Positions 1 through 8,312 of a stretch of 64,000 nt of DNA are shown here, piece after piece. Each line of letters begins with the position of its first letter. Position 1 is the stretch's first letter. The stretch comes from DATJGF01 sp035495315. Its GTDB lineage: Bacteria > Verrucomicrobiota > Verrucomicrobiia > Limisphaerales > UBA8199. The translations under genes were made by a program, and so were the position numbers. Under the pieces are notes generated by a model that was not told the origin of the DNA, did no database searches, and was given only the letters and a program-made list of their open reading frames with translations. The DNA is taken from assembly GCA_035495315.1 (NCBI GenBank), contig DATJGF010000210.1, positions 1 to 64,000 of the forward strand, written 5' to 3'.

Positions 1-640
1 AATCCCGCACAAATTTGCCCGTTCCCCCTTCGTTGTGGAACAGGAGGAGCGTGTTATATCCCGTCACGATCAGGTCCAGGTAACCGTCTCCATCGTAATC
101 AGCCCAGGCGGCGGCCATGCCGTGGATGCGGAGCTCCGGAAATCCGTCCACTTTTTGGAATGTACCGTCCCCCAGATTTTCGTAGAGTTCGCTGAGGGCG
201 AGTTTTTCAGCTGAGGCGTTCAGGGGTCCTCCAGCACTTACCAAAAAAACGTCATCATAACCGTCGTTATTAAAATCGCCCCAGGCAATGCCGGCGCCCA
301 TATCTTCAGGCAGTTGCGAGGTTCGCGCCCCAAGGAACGTGCGAAACGAGGCAAGCCGGGCGTCGCGAGTCACATCGGTAAAAACCGGCTTCGGAGCCTC
401 CTTGGGCAGATTTCGCGCCAGGCTGCTGGTGATATCCGCCATTTTCTCGTCAGGCCGGTATTCTTTGGGTCGGTTCCGATAGTAGGCAATGGACCCGACT
501 AGAAGAGCCAACAGACTGACGCCAACCAGAATACCGATCGTCCTGTAAAGTCGCCGGCGACGAGGACTAAGCGGCAGTCTGGCTTTGCCGACGTGGCTGC
601 ATGTGATTGACCTTTGCCGTAATTCGTCCTTGGGATTCAC
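1..640 (-). CDS. VCBS/FG-GAP repeat protein, membrane-anchored, 3' end beyond window
   Basis: Reading the minus strand from a GTG at 640 gives an open frame to the left edge. An in-frame TAG lies two codons before the GTG, which limits the start. After a basic N-terminus (about 35 residues, 'SPRRRRLYR') comes one hydrophobic segment ('TIGILVGVSLLALLVGSI'), then a periplasmic part with calcium-loop repeats: 'DFNNDGYDD' and 'DYDGDGYLDL', the FG-GAP/VCBS signature of beta-propellers. The family is usually extracytoplasmic, with ligand-binding or adhesive roles; the ligand is unknown here. The gene lies 32 bp downstream of the multihaem cytochrome on the same strand, so the two are probably co-transcribed. 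The C-terminal domain, for example an ASPIC/UnbV tail, is not visible. Confident on the fold, not on function. Confidence 0.82.
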   Translation of the reverse strand, partial: MNPKDELRQRSITCSHVGKARLPLSPRRRRLYRTIGILVGVSLLALLVGSIAYYRNRPKEYRPDEKMADITSSLARNLPKEAPKPVFTDVTRDARLASFRTFLGARTSQLPEDMGAGIAWGDFNNDGYDDVFLVSAGGPLNASAEKLALSELYENLGDGTFQKVDGFPELRIHGMAAAWADYDGDGYLDLIVTGYNTLLLFHNEGGTGKFVRD

Positions 641-672
641 GTGCTAATTGAGTGATTCTTCGAGCGCCCGAA

Positions 673-2814
673 TCACCTATCCTGGTTGACCAGGGCAGTC
701 GCCGCCTGCATTCCATTTGGTGATCCCATACTAGCGGAGGCTTGCGCTTTCGACTTCAGCTCTACCGTTGCCGTAGCGCGGTCGATTTCCGTCACCGGTG
801 AGGTGATTTTGGTCTCTTCTCCGAAAACGTAGTTCAGGAGGAACTGATCCACCTTTCGATATTGCAGAATGGCGGTGATCTGGAAGCGGCTGGAACCCGT
901 TAGTGGCGGCACATCGACTAGATTTGTCTGGCTGTGTCCAGGCATCGATGCCGCGTGACCATCTGCAACGGAAGCTGTGCAGGGAATGGAAAACTGAACC
1001 GTGTCCGAGTAACCCGGAAAAATAGAACGCCGAAAGCGCACGCCCACCATTTCCCAAAGGTTGTGTCGATCGATCAGGTTTCCGTTCTGATCGACAGGTT
1101 CGGCTTTGAACAGAAACGTTCCCGGGGTAAGGAAATTCTTTGCGTTCCTCTTCCCGGAACTGAAGACTTCCTTGCCCGCTTCGTCCGTCACGGAAACCTC
1201 GAGCCAACTTTGGATCAAATCCAGGGGACCGGTTGGATAATCATGGCCGACTTTGTTGGAGGCCATAATCACGCGCAGCGGAATCGGGTCCCCCGGGCTA
1301 ACCGTTGGCGGCACGTCTAATGTCACTTTTACTATCGGTCCGGCCGACCATTTATCGGCAATCTCCGGAACCTCCTGTTTGCCCTGCAGCCAGCGATCCG
1401 TCAGTTCCACCTGTTTTTCTGCACCTTCGAGTTTGAGGGCTTGCGGCATTAACTGGTTGGAAGCAATAAAGCGATGGCTGCGGTGCTTGCCGTCGTTCGG
1501 CTTGCGGTTGTAGTCGCTGTCATCGCCCGCGGCAGGGTCGGTCGAATCCACTAGCGGCATATGGCACTCGCGGCATTCGACTGTTTTCTTCGCATCTCCC
1601 TTATGGTTCCAATGGCTGGCCGCCCAATTATCGTATTGGTTTTGCAATTGCACCCAGCCAACGCGATTTACTTCCTGGTCGATGAACTGCTTGTGGCACG
1701 CGGCGCAATACTCGGGTTTCTTAAACATCCGTTTGCTCAGCTTGGCGTGCTCTTGCGGATAAGTGCGGATAAGAAAATCACGCGCGATATGCCCCAAACC
1801 CTGCGTGCTCCATTGCCACAGATATTGGGAGGGTTGGGTCATGGTGTAATTAGCATTGCCCTTCAGGTCAGTCTCACGAATGGCGTGACAGGAAAGGCAG
1901 GAAATACCCTCCTGATAACCAGGCAAACTAGTCAGATTCTCCGCAAAGATGTTCTTGGTCCCCGAAAAGAGGGAGATCGGGTCATGGCAGCCGCCGCAGT
2001 AGCGGGTAGACTCGGGACCATTTTGTTTCGCCATGACGTTTTGGATCCCCTGAAACACTGTGTCCATAGCCGCGTAACGGTGAGCGCTGGGTTTCCATTC
2101 CTCGACAATCTGACTATGGCACCCTGATGTCCCGCAACTGGCCGACCCGGACAGTGACCGGTCATCAAAGGCACTCCCGGTGTCGGTGCGCGCCAGACTG
2201 GGAGCAAAGGGTCGGTTCGTGCCGTAAATGTAGCTATATTCTTTAGGCAACCGATTATTGAACCGTGTTCCCGAGTAGAACAAGGTCAGGCCGATCATGA
2301 AAACCAGGCCAATCGCGTTAACTGCCAGCACTTGTTTAAAGTAGCGAGTACTCCCTGCAGGCTTATGACCCTCGCGTCGCACGCGCAGGTAGGAGAACAC
2401 AACATGCGGCAAAAGCGCCCCAATGGTCGCCAACGTGGAAAACAGATGGATCTTACGCCATACCACCTCTGTTCGGATGCCGAGGATCCCTTGCCAGGTC
2501 AGCCACAGCCCGGAAAATGCACAGACCACGAGGGCAACAACCCCCACATCACCCAACAGAGTAATATGTGACACGGCGTAAGACCGGTATTCGCGCCAGT
2601 GGCTCGCAACATACCAAGATAAAGGCACCAACGCCAAAACGCCCACGACCGTGTGCACAAGGATACTCCATTGCACGGTGGAATGAAAAGGCAGCACTGT
2701 AATAGCCAGCCCGCTGATAGCTTCAAAAATCAACGCCGCCATGCTTAACCGAGCAAGTTTCGATACCCACCCGGACTCATGTTCGCGCTTAATACTTTTG
2801 GCTGATTCAGTCAT
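673..2814 (-). CDS. Membrane-anchored multihaem c-type cytochrome (five haem motifs)
   Basis: 713 residues. The first ~185 contain about five hydrophobic helices (roughly 22-43, 49-70, 88-110, 121-143, 162-182) with several His (44, 54, 72, 123, 137) that could ligate b-type haem, resembling cytochrome b561-type domains. The rest is periplasmic with haem c sites at 227-232 (CGTSGCH, a CX4CH variant), 273-277 (CGGCH), 306-310 (CLSCH), 370-374 (CAACH) and 414-418 (CRECH). The spacing and the 'W.PSAH' that follows the first site recall cytochrome c554/NrfA-like multihaem proteins. The C-terminal ~270 residues look beta-rich and carry no haem motif. It probably moves electrons between the quinol pool and periplasmic partners; the terminal acceptor cannot be told. 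An FNR-type palindrome lies 95 bp upstream, and a VCBS gene follows. Confidence 0.85.
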   Translation of the reverse strand: MTESAKSIKREHESGWVSKLARLSMAALIFEAISGLAITVLPFHSTVQWSILVHTVVGVLALVPLSWYVASHWREYRSYAVSHITLLGDVGVVALVVCAFSGLWLTWQGILGIRTEVVWRKIHLFSTLATIGALLPHVVFSYLRVRREGHKPAGSTRYFKQVLAVNAIGLVFMIGLTLFYSGTRFNNRLPKEYSYIYGTNRPFAPSLARTDTGSAFDDRSLSGSASCGTSGCHSQIVEEWKPSAHRYAAMDTVFQGIQNVMAKQNGPESTRYCGGCHDPISLFSGTKNIFAENLTSLPGYQEGISCLSCHAIRETDLKGNANYTMTQPSQYLWQWSTQGLGHIARDFLIRTYPQEHAKLSKRMFKKPEYCAACHKQFIDQEVNRVGWVQLQNQYDNWAASHWNHKGDAKKTVECRECHMPLVDSTDPAAGDDSDYNRKPNDGKHRSHRFIASNQLMPQALKLEGAEKQVELTDRWLQGKQEVPEIADKWSAGPIVKVTLDVPPTVSPGDPIPLRVIMASNKVGHDYPTGPLDLIQSWLEVSVTDEAGKEVFSSGKRNAKNFLTPGTFLFKAEPVDQNGNLIDRHNLWEMVGVRFRRSIFPGYSDTVQFSIPCTASVADGHAASMPGHSQTNLVDVPPLTGSSRFQITAILQYRKVDQFLLNYVFGEETKITSPVTEIDRATATVELKSKAQASASMGSPNGMQAATALVNQDR

Positions 2815-2908
2815 AACCTTCTTTCACATTCGAATGGGGGCGCTGCCGATGGGCATCGGATTTCGGAGTTGCATTTCGTCAGGATAAGAAGTCTTCGCAG
2901 GTGATTCT

Positions 2909-2922
2909 TTGACCTAAGTCAA
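2909..2922. promoter_or_regulatory. CRP/FNR-family operator-like palindrome
   Basis: TTGACCTAAGTCAA is a perfect TTGAC-N4-GTCAA inverted repeat, close to the FNR/DNR consensus TTGAT-N4-ATCAA. It sits in the 218-bp divergent region, 95 bp before the cytochrome start and 111 bp before the AhpD-like start, so it could control either. Oxygen or nitric-oxide control of a cytochrome would fit. No FNR-family regulator gene is in the window. Confidence 0.55.
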
Positions 2923-3032
2923 GCCTCCTGGAGGCGGGTTCGCAGTTAACGAACACCACAAAAAGGAGGAAAATCCGGTCCGGATTTGTCGAAACAAGAG
3001 TCCCTCGTTCGTCTTATATTAAAAGAAACTAT

Positions 3033-3617
3033 ATGAATCCAAAACCAATCACGAATGAAGGTCCTTTCCTGCCGCCGATTGAAAAGCCCAATGGGCTGAT
3101 TATGAAGTTGGCGTATTACTTTACGCGCCGGCAATTCGGCAAGGTGCTTACACCTCTCAAAGTGCACTCGGCCCGGCTGCCAGCCGCGTTTGGCTTCTTC
3201 TATGGAAAAGTTGCCAAGCTCGACAAAAAACTGTCGCTTTCCTCGGAGACAGTTCTGCTCATTCGCGAACAGGTGGCGCGTATCAATGTCTGCCTGTTCT
3301 GCATAGACATCGGCCGATCGTTCACAATCAAGGCATCAATGAACCAGGCCAAATTTGATTCCCTGAAGCAATACCGCACGAGCAGTCTTTTTACGGCAGC
3401 GGAGCGCGCATTGTTGGACTATGTAACGGAGTTGACCGTGGATAAAGTGGTCAATCCGGAGACCTTTGCGCGTTTAGCTTCCCATTATTCCGAACGAGAG
3501 ATTTGCGAAATCGTTTGGATCGTCGCCAGCGAACACCTTTACAACATGACCAACATCGGTCTGAACATTCATGCCGATATGCTCTGCGACATCTCCAAAA
3601 GGAAAGAAGCTGCGTGA
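3033..3617 (+). CDS. AhpD-like / carboxymuconolactone decarboxylase family protein
   Basis: 194 residues. The core around 70-100 has the family motif with a CXXC pair at C87-C90 ('INVCLFCIDIG') preceded by Glu79. This is the redox-active dithiol of AhpD-type alkylhydroperoxidases. The His usually found four residues after the second Cys is replaced by Gly94, so full peroxidase activity is uncertain and a general thiol-disulfide role is possible. No signal peptide is seen, so it is cytoplasmic. It is divergent from the multihaem cytochrome and shares the intergenic FNR-type palindrome, suggesting a redox-stress link. The end of the gene faces a convergent methyltransferase and a short repeat arm. 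Confidence 0.82.
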   Translation: MNPKPITNEGPFLPPIEKPNGLIMKLAYYFTRRQFGKVLTPLKVHSARLPAAFGFFYGKVAKLDKKLSLSSETVLLIREQVARINVCLFCIDIGRSFTIKASMNQAKFDSLKQYRTSSLFTAAERALLDYVTELTVDKVVNPETFARLASHYSEREICEIVWIVASEHLYNMTNIGLNIHADMLCDISKRKEAA

Positions 3618-3724
3618 ACTGACAGGCTTTGCGAGGCGACGCTTTCGGCTTAAAGGTGTTCGAAAAATTTGTAGGCGCCGACGTCAGGCGGCCAAATATT
3701 AGGACGTTTCCGCGATAAATCAAA

Positions 3725-3747
3725 GCCTCCTTACGTCGTCTCCTACA
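3725..3747 (-). repeat. Single arm of the TGTAGGAGACGACG palindromic repeat family
   Basis: On the minus strand this reads TGTAGGAGACGACGTAAGGA followed by GGC, matching arms at 15550-15574, 17359-17435 and 20569-20698. The TAG inside TGTAGGAG is the stop codon of the methyltransferase gene (3743-3745). It lies between two convergent genes. No opposing arm is nearby. Confidence 0.8.
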
Positions 3748-4633
3748 ATTCTAGTCTGCAGCGCGAGGGTTGCAACTTGACGATGTAGCAACTGCTGAAT
3801 GTTCGGACATAGTCGATGGGGATGACCAGGCGTTGAAACAGGTCTCGAATCACGGCCTCGTTTCGATATGGCTGCTTTTCGGGTGCAGTTTTAATCAACG
3901 AAGCAGGGTCAGCCATGCGCCTGAAGATCTGTTGCATTTTGAACATCGCAACCTTTTCCTGCATCGTTGAAAGCGCCCAGGCTCGAACCAATAGGCACAC
4001 CCCGTGAAGGCGATTGACCCCTGCTCGCTTGGCAACCCAGGCCACAGTCTGTCGGGGACTCAACAGATAACTCTCCAGGGCCTCTCGTTGGCACACAACG
4101 TCCTGCCCGAGCAGGCCCACCCTTCGTGAGAACTCTTGCAACGCAAAACTAATTCTGTAGAAGGCAACGAAAATGGCGCCGGACTCTTTTACCACCCGCT
4201 TGGCTTCGGTCAGCATCGCTCTGATCTCCCCTTCATCGCCCATAAAATCAATCACACCTGTCGCGAAAATAATGGTTGAGTAGCTACCATTTTCAAATGG
4301 CATCCTCCTGGCGTCTGCCTGCACGAGTGTAAGGCCACGACGAATCTTTGCGTAACGGATCATCTCCGTGCTGAAATCGACGCCATCGCAGCGAAGACCC
4401 TTCTTCTGAAGTTCTGCCACAATCAGGCCCTGACCGGCCCCGACGACCAAAACGGGTTCCTTAATCTCATCAGCGATGCGACGCAGACTCGCTCGATCGA
4501 GGTAGTTGTCCTCAATTGCGGCGTGATGCGGTGCCAGGGCATTCCAAAAGTCAGTTGAAAGAGGGCGTATGGTCGGAGATTCTATGGCCCAGCTCAGCAA
4601 ACTGCAAGCGGCGGAAGACAACGCTGGTGGCAA
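3743..4633 (-). CDS. Class I SAM-dependent methyltransferase
   Basis: 296 residues. Motif I is 'VLVVGAGQG' (61-69), the acidic ribose-binding residue is Asp86 in 'GVDFS', and 'QADARRMPF' (105-113) is the adenine-contacting segment, all typical of small-molecule methyltransferases. The C-terminal half is rich in Arg, aromatic and hydrophobic residues and probably recognises the substrate, which is unknown. The first ~20 residues look weakly conserved, so a later start is possible, though no stronger Met is visible. The stop codon comes from an intergenic repeat arm, so the last few residues may be derived from repeat insertion. It appears to be transcribed alone. Confidence 0.78.
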   Translation of the reverse strand: MPPALSSAACSLLSWAIESPTIRPLSTDFWNALAPHHAAIEDNYLDRASLRRIADEIKEPVLVVGAGQGLIVAELQKKGLRCDGVDFSTEMIRYAKIRRGLTLVQADARRMPFENGSYSTIIFATGVIDFMGDEGEIRAMLTEAKRVVKESGAIFVAFYRISFALQEFSRRVGLLGQDVVCQREALESYLLSPRQTVAWVAKRAGVNRLHGVCLLVRAWALSTMQEKVAMFKMQQIFRRMADPASLIKTAPEKQPYRNEAVIRDLFQRLVIPIDYVRTFSSCYIVKLQPSRCRLEL

Positions 4634-5003
4634 TTTAATTAATCAAAACCAGTCTACCCTGAGTTTCACATCTGCGTTCTTCCACGCCGCGTCGAATTCG
4701 CGTTGCACCATCGCCGCACTCTCGCTTTGCCCTGGTCTCGCAGCGCTTGTTCCAAACCAAGCAAGGCCCAACCATTACGTGGCCAGCGGCACAGGTCTTC
4801 ACGAAACACCTTGGCGGGTTGCTCTCCAGCAAAGTCCACCTCTGTTTCACTGGACGACCAGAGTTTAAGGGTCTCCTTGTGAAGCGGATGGGTGCGGTGG
4901 CCAATCCTCGACGTCGTTATGGGACGCCTCTCCAGAACCTGTCTCGGAAACTCGAATGGCTGCGCGGCGTTGACTGGCCTCCAGTTCGGTGGTATCGAGA
5001 TTT
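4634..5003. other. Intergenic stretch with no supported gene
   Basis: This divergent region between the methyltransferase and the TlpA-like gene contains only short open frames whose translations show no recognisable motif or composition. No hairpin terminator or operator stands out. It may hold both promoters. Confidence 0.5.
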
Positions 5004-5552
5004 ATGCAAAAATCTCACCGTTGGGTCGTTGCACTTTCCTTTTCCCTCTTCATGACAGTCTGTGCTGGCGAGTTCTCGGATTCCTGGACCTGGGACGACG
5101 ATAGCAAGCTCCGCAGCGAGCATGCAGCTCTGGAGGGCAAACCAATGCCCGCGCTCGATTTGGCAGGGTGGATAAACGGCCAAATCAAACCCGCAGATAT
5201 GAAAGGGAAGGTTGTAGTAGTGGATTTTTACGCGACTTGGTGCGGTCCGTGCATGGCGGCGATCCCGCACAACAACGAGTTGCTCAAACGGTATGCGGAT
5301 AAAGGGTTAGTCATTGTCGGAGTGTGCACCAGCAAACAGGGCCAGGAGAAAATGGGCCAAATTGTAAAGGACAAGGGCATCGAGTACCCGACCGCGAGGG
5401 ACCCCGGGCTTAAATCACAAACCGCCTGGGCAGTCCATTATTATCCGACATATGCCGTCATTGACCGCAAGGGCATTGTTCGCATCATTGGCCTGCAGCC
5501 AGAATACGTAGAAAAGGTTGTTCAAAAATTGCTGGATTCCAAGCCTTCCTGA
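5004..5552 (+). CDS. TlpA/ResA-like thioredoxin-fold protein, exported
   Basis: 182 residues from ATG 5004. A GTG 15 bases upstream is possible but gives no better signal. The N-terminus ('KSHRWVVALSFSLFMTVCAG') is a signal peptide, possibly with the Cys as a lipid site. The redox centre is 'ATWCGPCM' (C80 and C83 from this start), inside a thioredoxin fold of the AhpC-TSA/Redoxin type, with the cis-Pro loop 'YYPTYAVID'. Such proteins reduce or shuffle disulfides in the periplasm, often for cytochrome c maturation; the multihaem cytochrome 2 kb away is a plausible client, but that is inference. Length is normal for the family. Confidence 0.88.
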   Translation: MQKSHRWVVALSFSLFMTVCAGEFSDSWTWDDDSKLRSEHAALEGKPMPALDLAGWINGQIKPADMKGKVVVVDFYATWCGPCMAAIPHNNELLKRYADKGLVIVGVCTSKQGQEKMGQIVKDKGIEYPTARDPGLKSQTAWAVHYYPTYAVIDRKGIVRIIGLQPEYVEKVVQKLLDSKPS

Positions 5553-5885
5553 TTTGCCTATCAAAACGGCAGGCTGATTATTAATTGGCCGCAGTAGAAA
5601 GGGCTGCCATTGGTGAATTCCTCAGTTCTCTTGGCATGCTTCCGTCGCAGGAATTTGAGCTGCTCGTCCGCGCCCTGGCTAAATTATCCGTGCTGCCGCT
5701 CATCTGACCTTCTGACGCTCCCACCGCAGAGCGCATCCCCGCTTTAGGGGAGTAGTAAGGGACTCCACGAGTACCTATAACTTACCGGTGTTCGGCAGAA
5801 TGCAGCCCCGCGAGATAACATATGGATCGGGGCGGAAGTTCGTTTATGGCGAAGAAACCAAAGAACCCTCAATTATAGTCAATCA
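5553..5885. other. Intergenic region upstream of the repeat protein
   Basis: No coding frame is supported. A small hairpin, TCCCC-GCTTTA-GGGGA, lies at 5736-5751 and could be a weak terminator for the TlpA-like gene or a leader element. No sigma-54 type motif or clear operator was found. Confidence 0.4.
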
Positions 5886-8168
5886 ATGAAGATAACCGCT
5901 TTAACCACGAGTTTAATGATAGCAGCAGTCTGTGCTAATGCCCAGACGACGGCCGTCTGGAATCCGGCCGCCAATCCCTCCAGCGATGGATGCTGGAGTG
6001 ATGGTGCCAACTGGACCAGCGGAACGGTTCCCGACAACACCGTCAAGGTGGTGTTCAACGTTTCCGGTGCGATTCCCTGTTTACTAACCAATGCCGCGCT
6101 TGCCGGACGAATGGTCTCCGGCGACAACGGGCCCGGGGGCACGCTGATTTTAACCAATGGCGCCGTTCTGACGGTGGGAGACCTCGATTGGTCGGCGGTC
6201 GGCTATAACAATAGCAGTACGTTGGTGGTTGAGAGTGGAACGTCGGCGACGTTCGGGCATCATTTATGGATTGGCTTCGAGCCTGGATCGGACGGCGTGT
6301 TGATCATGAATGGTGGCTCGGTATCGGTTGCCCAAATGACGGGCCTGGGTTGGAATGGCGGGAAAGGAACGGCACACATCAACGGCGGCACCTTGAACCT
6401 TGCCCAATTGAACCCAACCCAGTCGATCCGCGGCAATTCCGTTTTGGATATTGGGGCGGGGACGGTAATCATCGCTGGCGATCAACTTGCCGCGGTAAAT
6501 AACTACATTAACAGCGGCAAGATCACCGGCTATGGAGGGGCGGGGTCAGTGCTGGCGAATTATGACACCAGCAATCCCGGGAAGACGACGATTACTGCCG
6601 TGACCAACGAGCTGCCGCCGGTGGAGGTGGTTTGGAATCCGGCAGCCAATCCGTCAGGCACCGGTAAGTGGAACGAAAGCGCCAACTGGACCGGTGGCCG
6701 ACGTCCCGGCAACACTACCAAAGTGATATTCAATGTCTCTGGAGCGATTGCGTGCGAGATCACCAATGCATCTACGGCGGGTCGCATAGTGTCGGGCGAC
6801 GGCGGGCCTGGAGGCACGCTGATCCTGACGAATGGTGCTGGCCTGGTCGTGGGAGGATCCGACTGGTCGGCCATCGGGTACAACAATACCGGTATGCTAC
6901 TGGTTGAAAGCGGCGCGTCGGCGAGCTTTGGCAATCATTTGTGGGTTGGCTTCGACCCTACCGCGGACGGCGTATTGACAATAAATGGTGGGACGGTGTC
7001 AGTGACCGGCATGTTCGGTTTGGGTTGGAATAGCGGGAAAGGCACCGCCCACATTAATGGCGGCAGCTTGAATCTTGCGCAATGGGACTCGACGTTATCA
7101 ATCCAAGGGGCTTCGGTCCTGGACGTTTCCGGTAAAGGCAAGGTGTTGATTACCGGCGATTATTACGATTCAGTGAGCGCCTATGTCAGTACCGGGAAGA
7201 TCACAGCCAATGGCGGGACCAACGTGTTTTATCTGTATGAGTCGGCCACCGATAGAACCATCATCGCCGCGGAATACATCCCGCCGGTGCAAGTGGTTTG
7301 GAATCCCGCAGCCAACCCGGACAATACCGGTGTATGGAACGATGATGCCAACTGGACTGGCGGGCGCCATCCCGGCGACACTACCAAGGTGGTGTTCAAT
7401 GTCTCCGGCGCGTCCGATTGCACCGTGACCAATGCAGTCTCGGCGGGCCGGGTGGTTTCTGGTGACGGCGGGCCGGGGGGCACTCTTATCCTGGCCAGCA
7501 ACGCGGTCCTGACAGTTGGAGACCTCGATTGGTCCGCGATCGGCTACAACAATACGAGTGCGTTGGTAGTTGAAAACGGAGCCTCAGCAACTTTTGGACA
7601 TCATCTATGGATAGGCTTTAATGCAGGGGCGGACGGCGTATTGACCATGAATGGCGGCTCGGTATCGGTCGCGCAAATGACTGGCTTGGGTTGGAACGGC
7701 GGGAAAGGAACAGCACACATTAACGGCGGCACCTTGAACCTTGCCCAATTGCACCCGACGCAGTCGATCCTGGGAGATTCGGTTTTGGACGTTGCCGGCA
7801 CTGGTAAGGTCCTGATTTCAGGTGATCATTACACAGCCGTCAGGGATTATGCCAACGGCGGCAAAATCACGGCCAATGGCGGTCCGAATGTGTATTATTA
7901 TTATGACTCAGGCATCGACAAAACGGTCATCACCGCGGTAATGCCTCCACAGAAGATCACAGGAATCGCCGTGGATGGCGGCAACGTGACGCTTACGTAT
8001 CAGACATTTGTTGGAAAAACATACCATCTGGAAAGCACCCCAACTCTGTCTGCCGCCACATGGATACCGGTGCCGGGGAGCACAAACACGGCGTCAGGAC
8101 CCGCGGCGACCTTCACGTTCCCTGCGGGTGCAGGCGCTCTGAAATTCTATCGAGCGGTCTCCCCTTGA
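5886..8168 (+). CDS. Secreted protein with three ~222-residue beta-rich repeats
   Basis: 760 residues. A signal peptide (1-~20, 'TTSLMIAAVCANA') is followed by three homologous units starting at residues 24, 249 and 471, each opening with 'VWNPAANP' and containing 'NVSGA', 'GGPGGTL', 'GYNN' and 'GTAHINGG'. The Gly/Asn/Thr-rich pattern resembles autotransporter-associated strand repeats that form right-handed beta-helices. The last ~75 residues are a different module ('YHLESTPTLSAATW' ... 'FYRAV') shared with other secreted proteins in the window. No enzyme motif is visible; surface or matrix binding is a guess. It precedes a glycosidase gene on the same strand that begins with the same 'VWNPAANP' motif, so the two may be expressed together. 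Confidence 0.82.
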   Translation: MKITALTTSLMIAAVCANAQTTAVWNPAANPSSDGCWSDGANWTSGTVPDNTVKVVFNVSGAIPCLLTNAALAGRMVSGDNGPGGTLILTNGAVLTVGDLDWSAVGYNNSSTLVVESGTSATFGHHLWIGFEPGSDGVLIMNGGSVSVAQMTGLGWNGGKGTAHINGGTLNLAQLNPTQSIRGNSVLDIGAGTVIIAGDQLAAVNNYINSGKITGYGGAGSVLANYDTSNPGKTTITAVTNELPPVEVVWNPAANPSGTGKWNESANWTGGRRPGNTTKVIFNVSGAIACEITNASTAGRIVSGDGGPGGTLILTNGAGLVVGGSDWSAIGYNNTGMLLVESGASASFGNHLWVGFDPTADGVLTINGGTVSVTGMFGLGWNSGKGTAHINGGSLNLAQWDSTLSIQGASVLDVSGKGKVLITGDYYDSVSAYVSTGKITANGGTNVFYLYESATDRTIIAAEYIPPVQVVWNPAANPDNTGVWNDDANWTGGRHPGDTTKVVFNVSGASDCTVTNAVSAGRVVSGDGGPGGTLILASNAVLTVGDLDWSAIGYNNTSALVVENGASATFGHHLWIGFNAGADGVLTMNGGSVSVAQMTGLGWNGGKGTAHINGGTLNLAQLHPTQSILGDSVLDVAGTGKVLISGDHYTAVRDYANGGKITANGGPNVYYYYDSGIDKTVITAVMPPQKITGIAVDGGNVTLTYQTFVGKTYHLESTPTLSAATWIPVPGSTNTASGPAATFTFPAGAGALKFYRAVSP
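5955..7940 (+). repeat. Three in-frame tandem repeats of 675, 666 and ~645 bp
   Basis: Unit starts are at 5955, 6630 and 7296, each at GTNTGGAATCC. Units 1 and 3 look most alike in their central part (for example 'WIGF', 'MTGLGWNGGKGTAHINGG'), and unit 2 has diverged more ('FGNHLWVGF', 'MFGLGWNSG'). The similarity is obvious at DNA level, which suggests fairly recent duplication or gene conversion. A fourth partial unit start occurs at 8394 in the next gene. Confidence 0.85.
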
Positions 8169-8312
8169 TAGGACGCAGGCAGACGTAGTCATTCAGCGGG
8201 ATTGCCTCTCCTGCCCTGGCGGGGCAATCCCGTAGCAGTTTTTCGAAGGATCTATAGCAAATTAGGTTTCCAAAACCTTCGCAAAGCGCTCAAAATTATC
8301 CGAGATCTCTCG

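Noticed and set aside
4747..5055. 102-residue frame upstream of the TlpA-like gene
   Set aside because: No motif; overlaps the start of a well supported exported thioredoxin.
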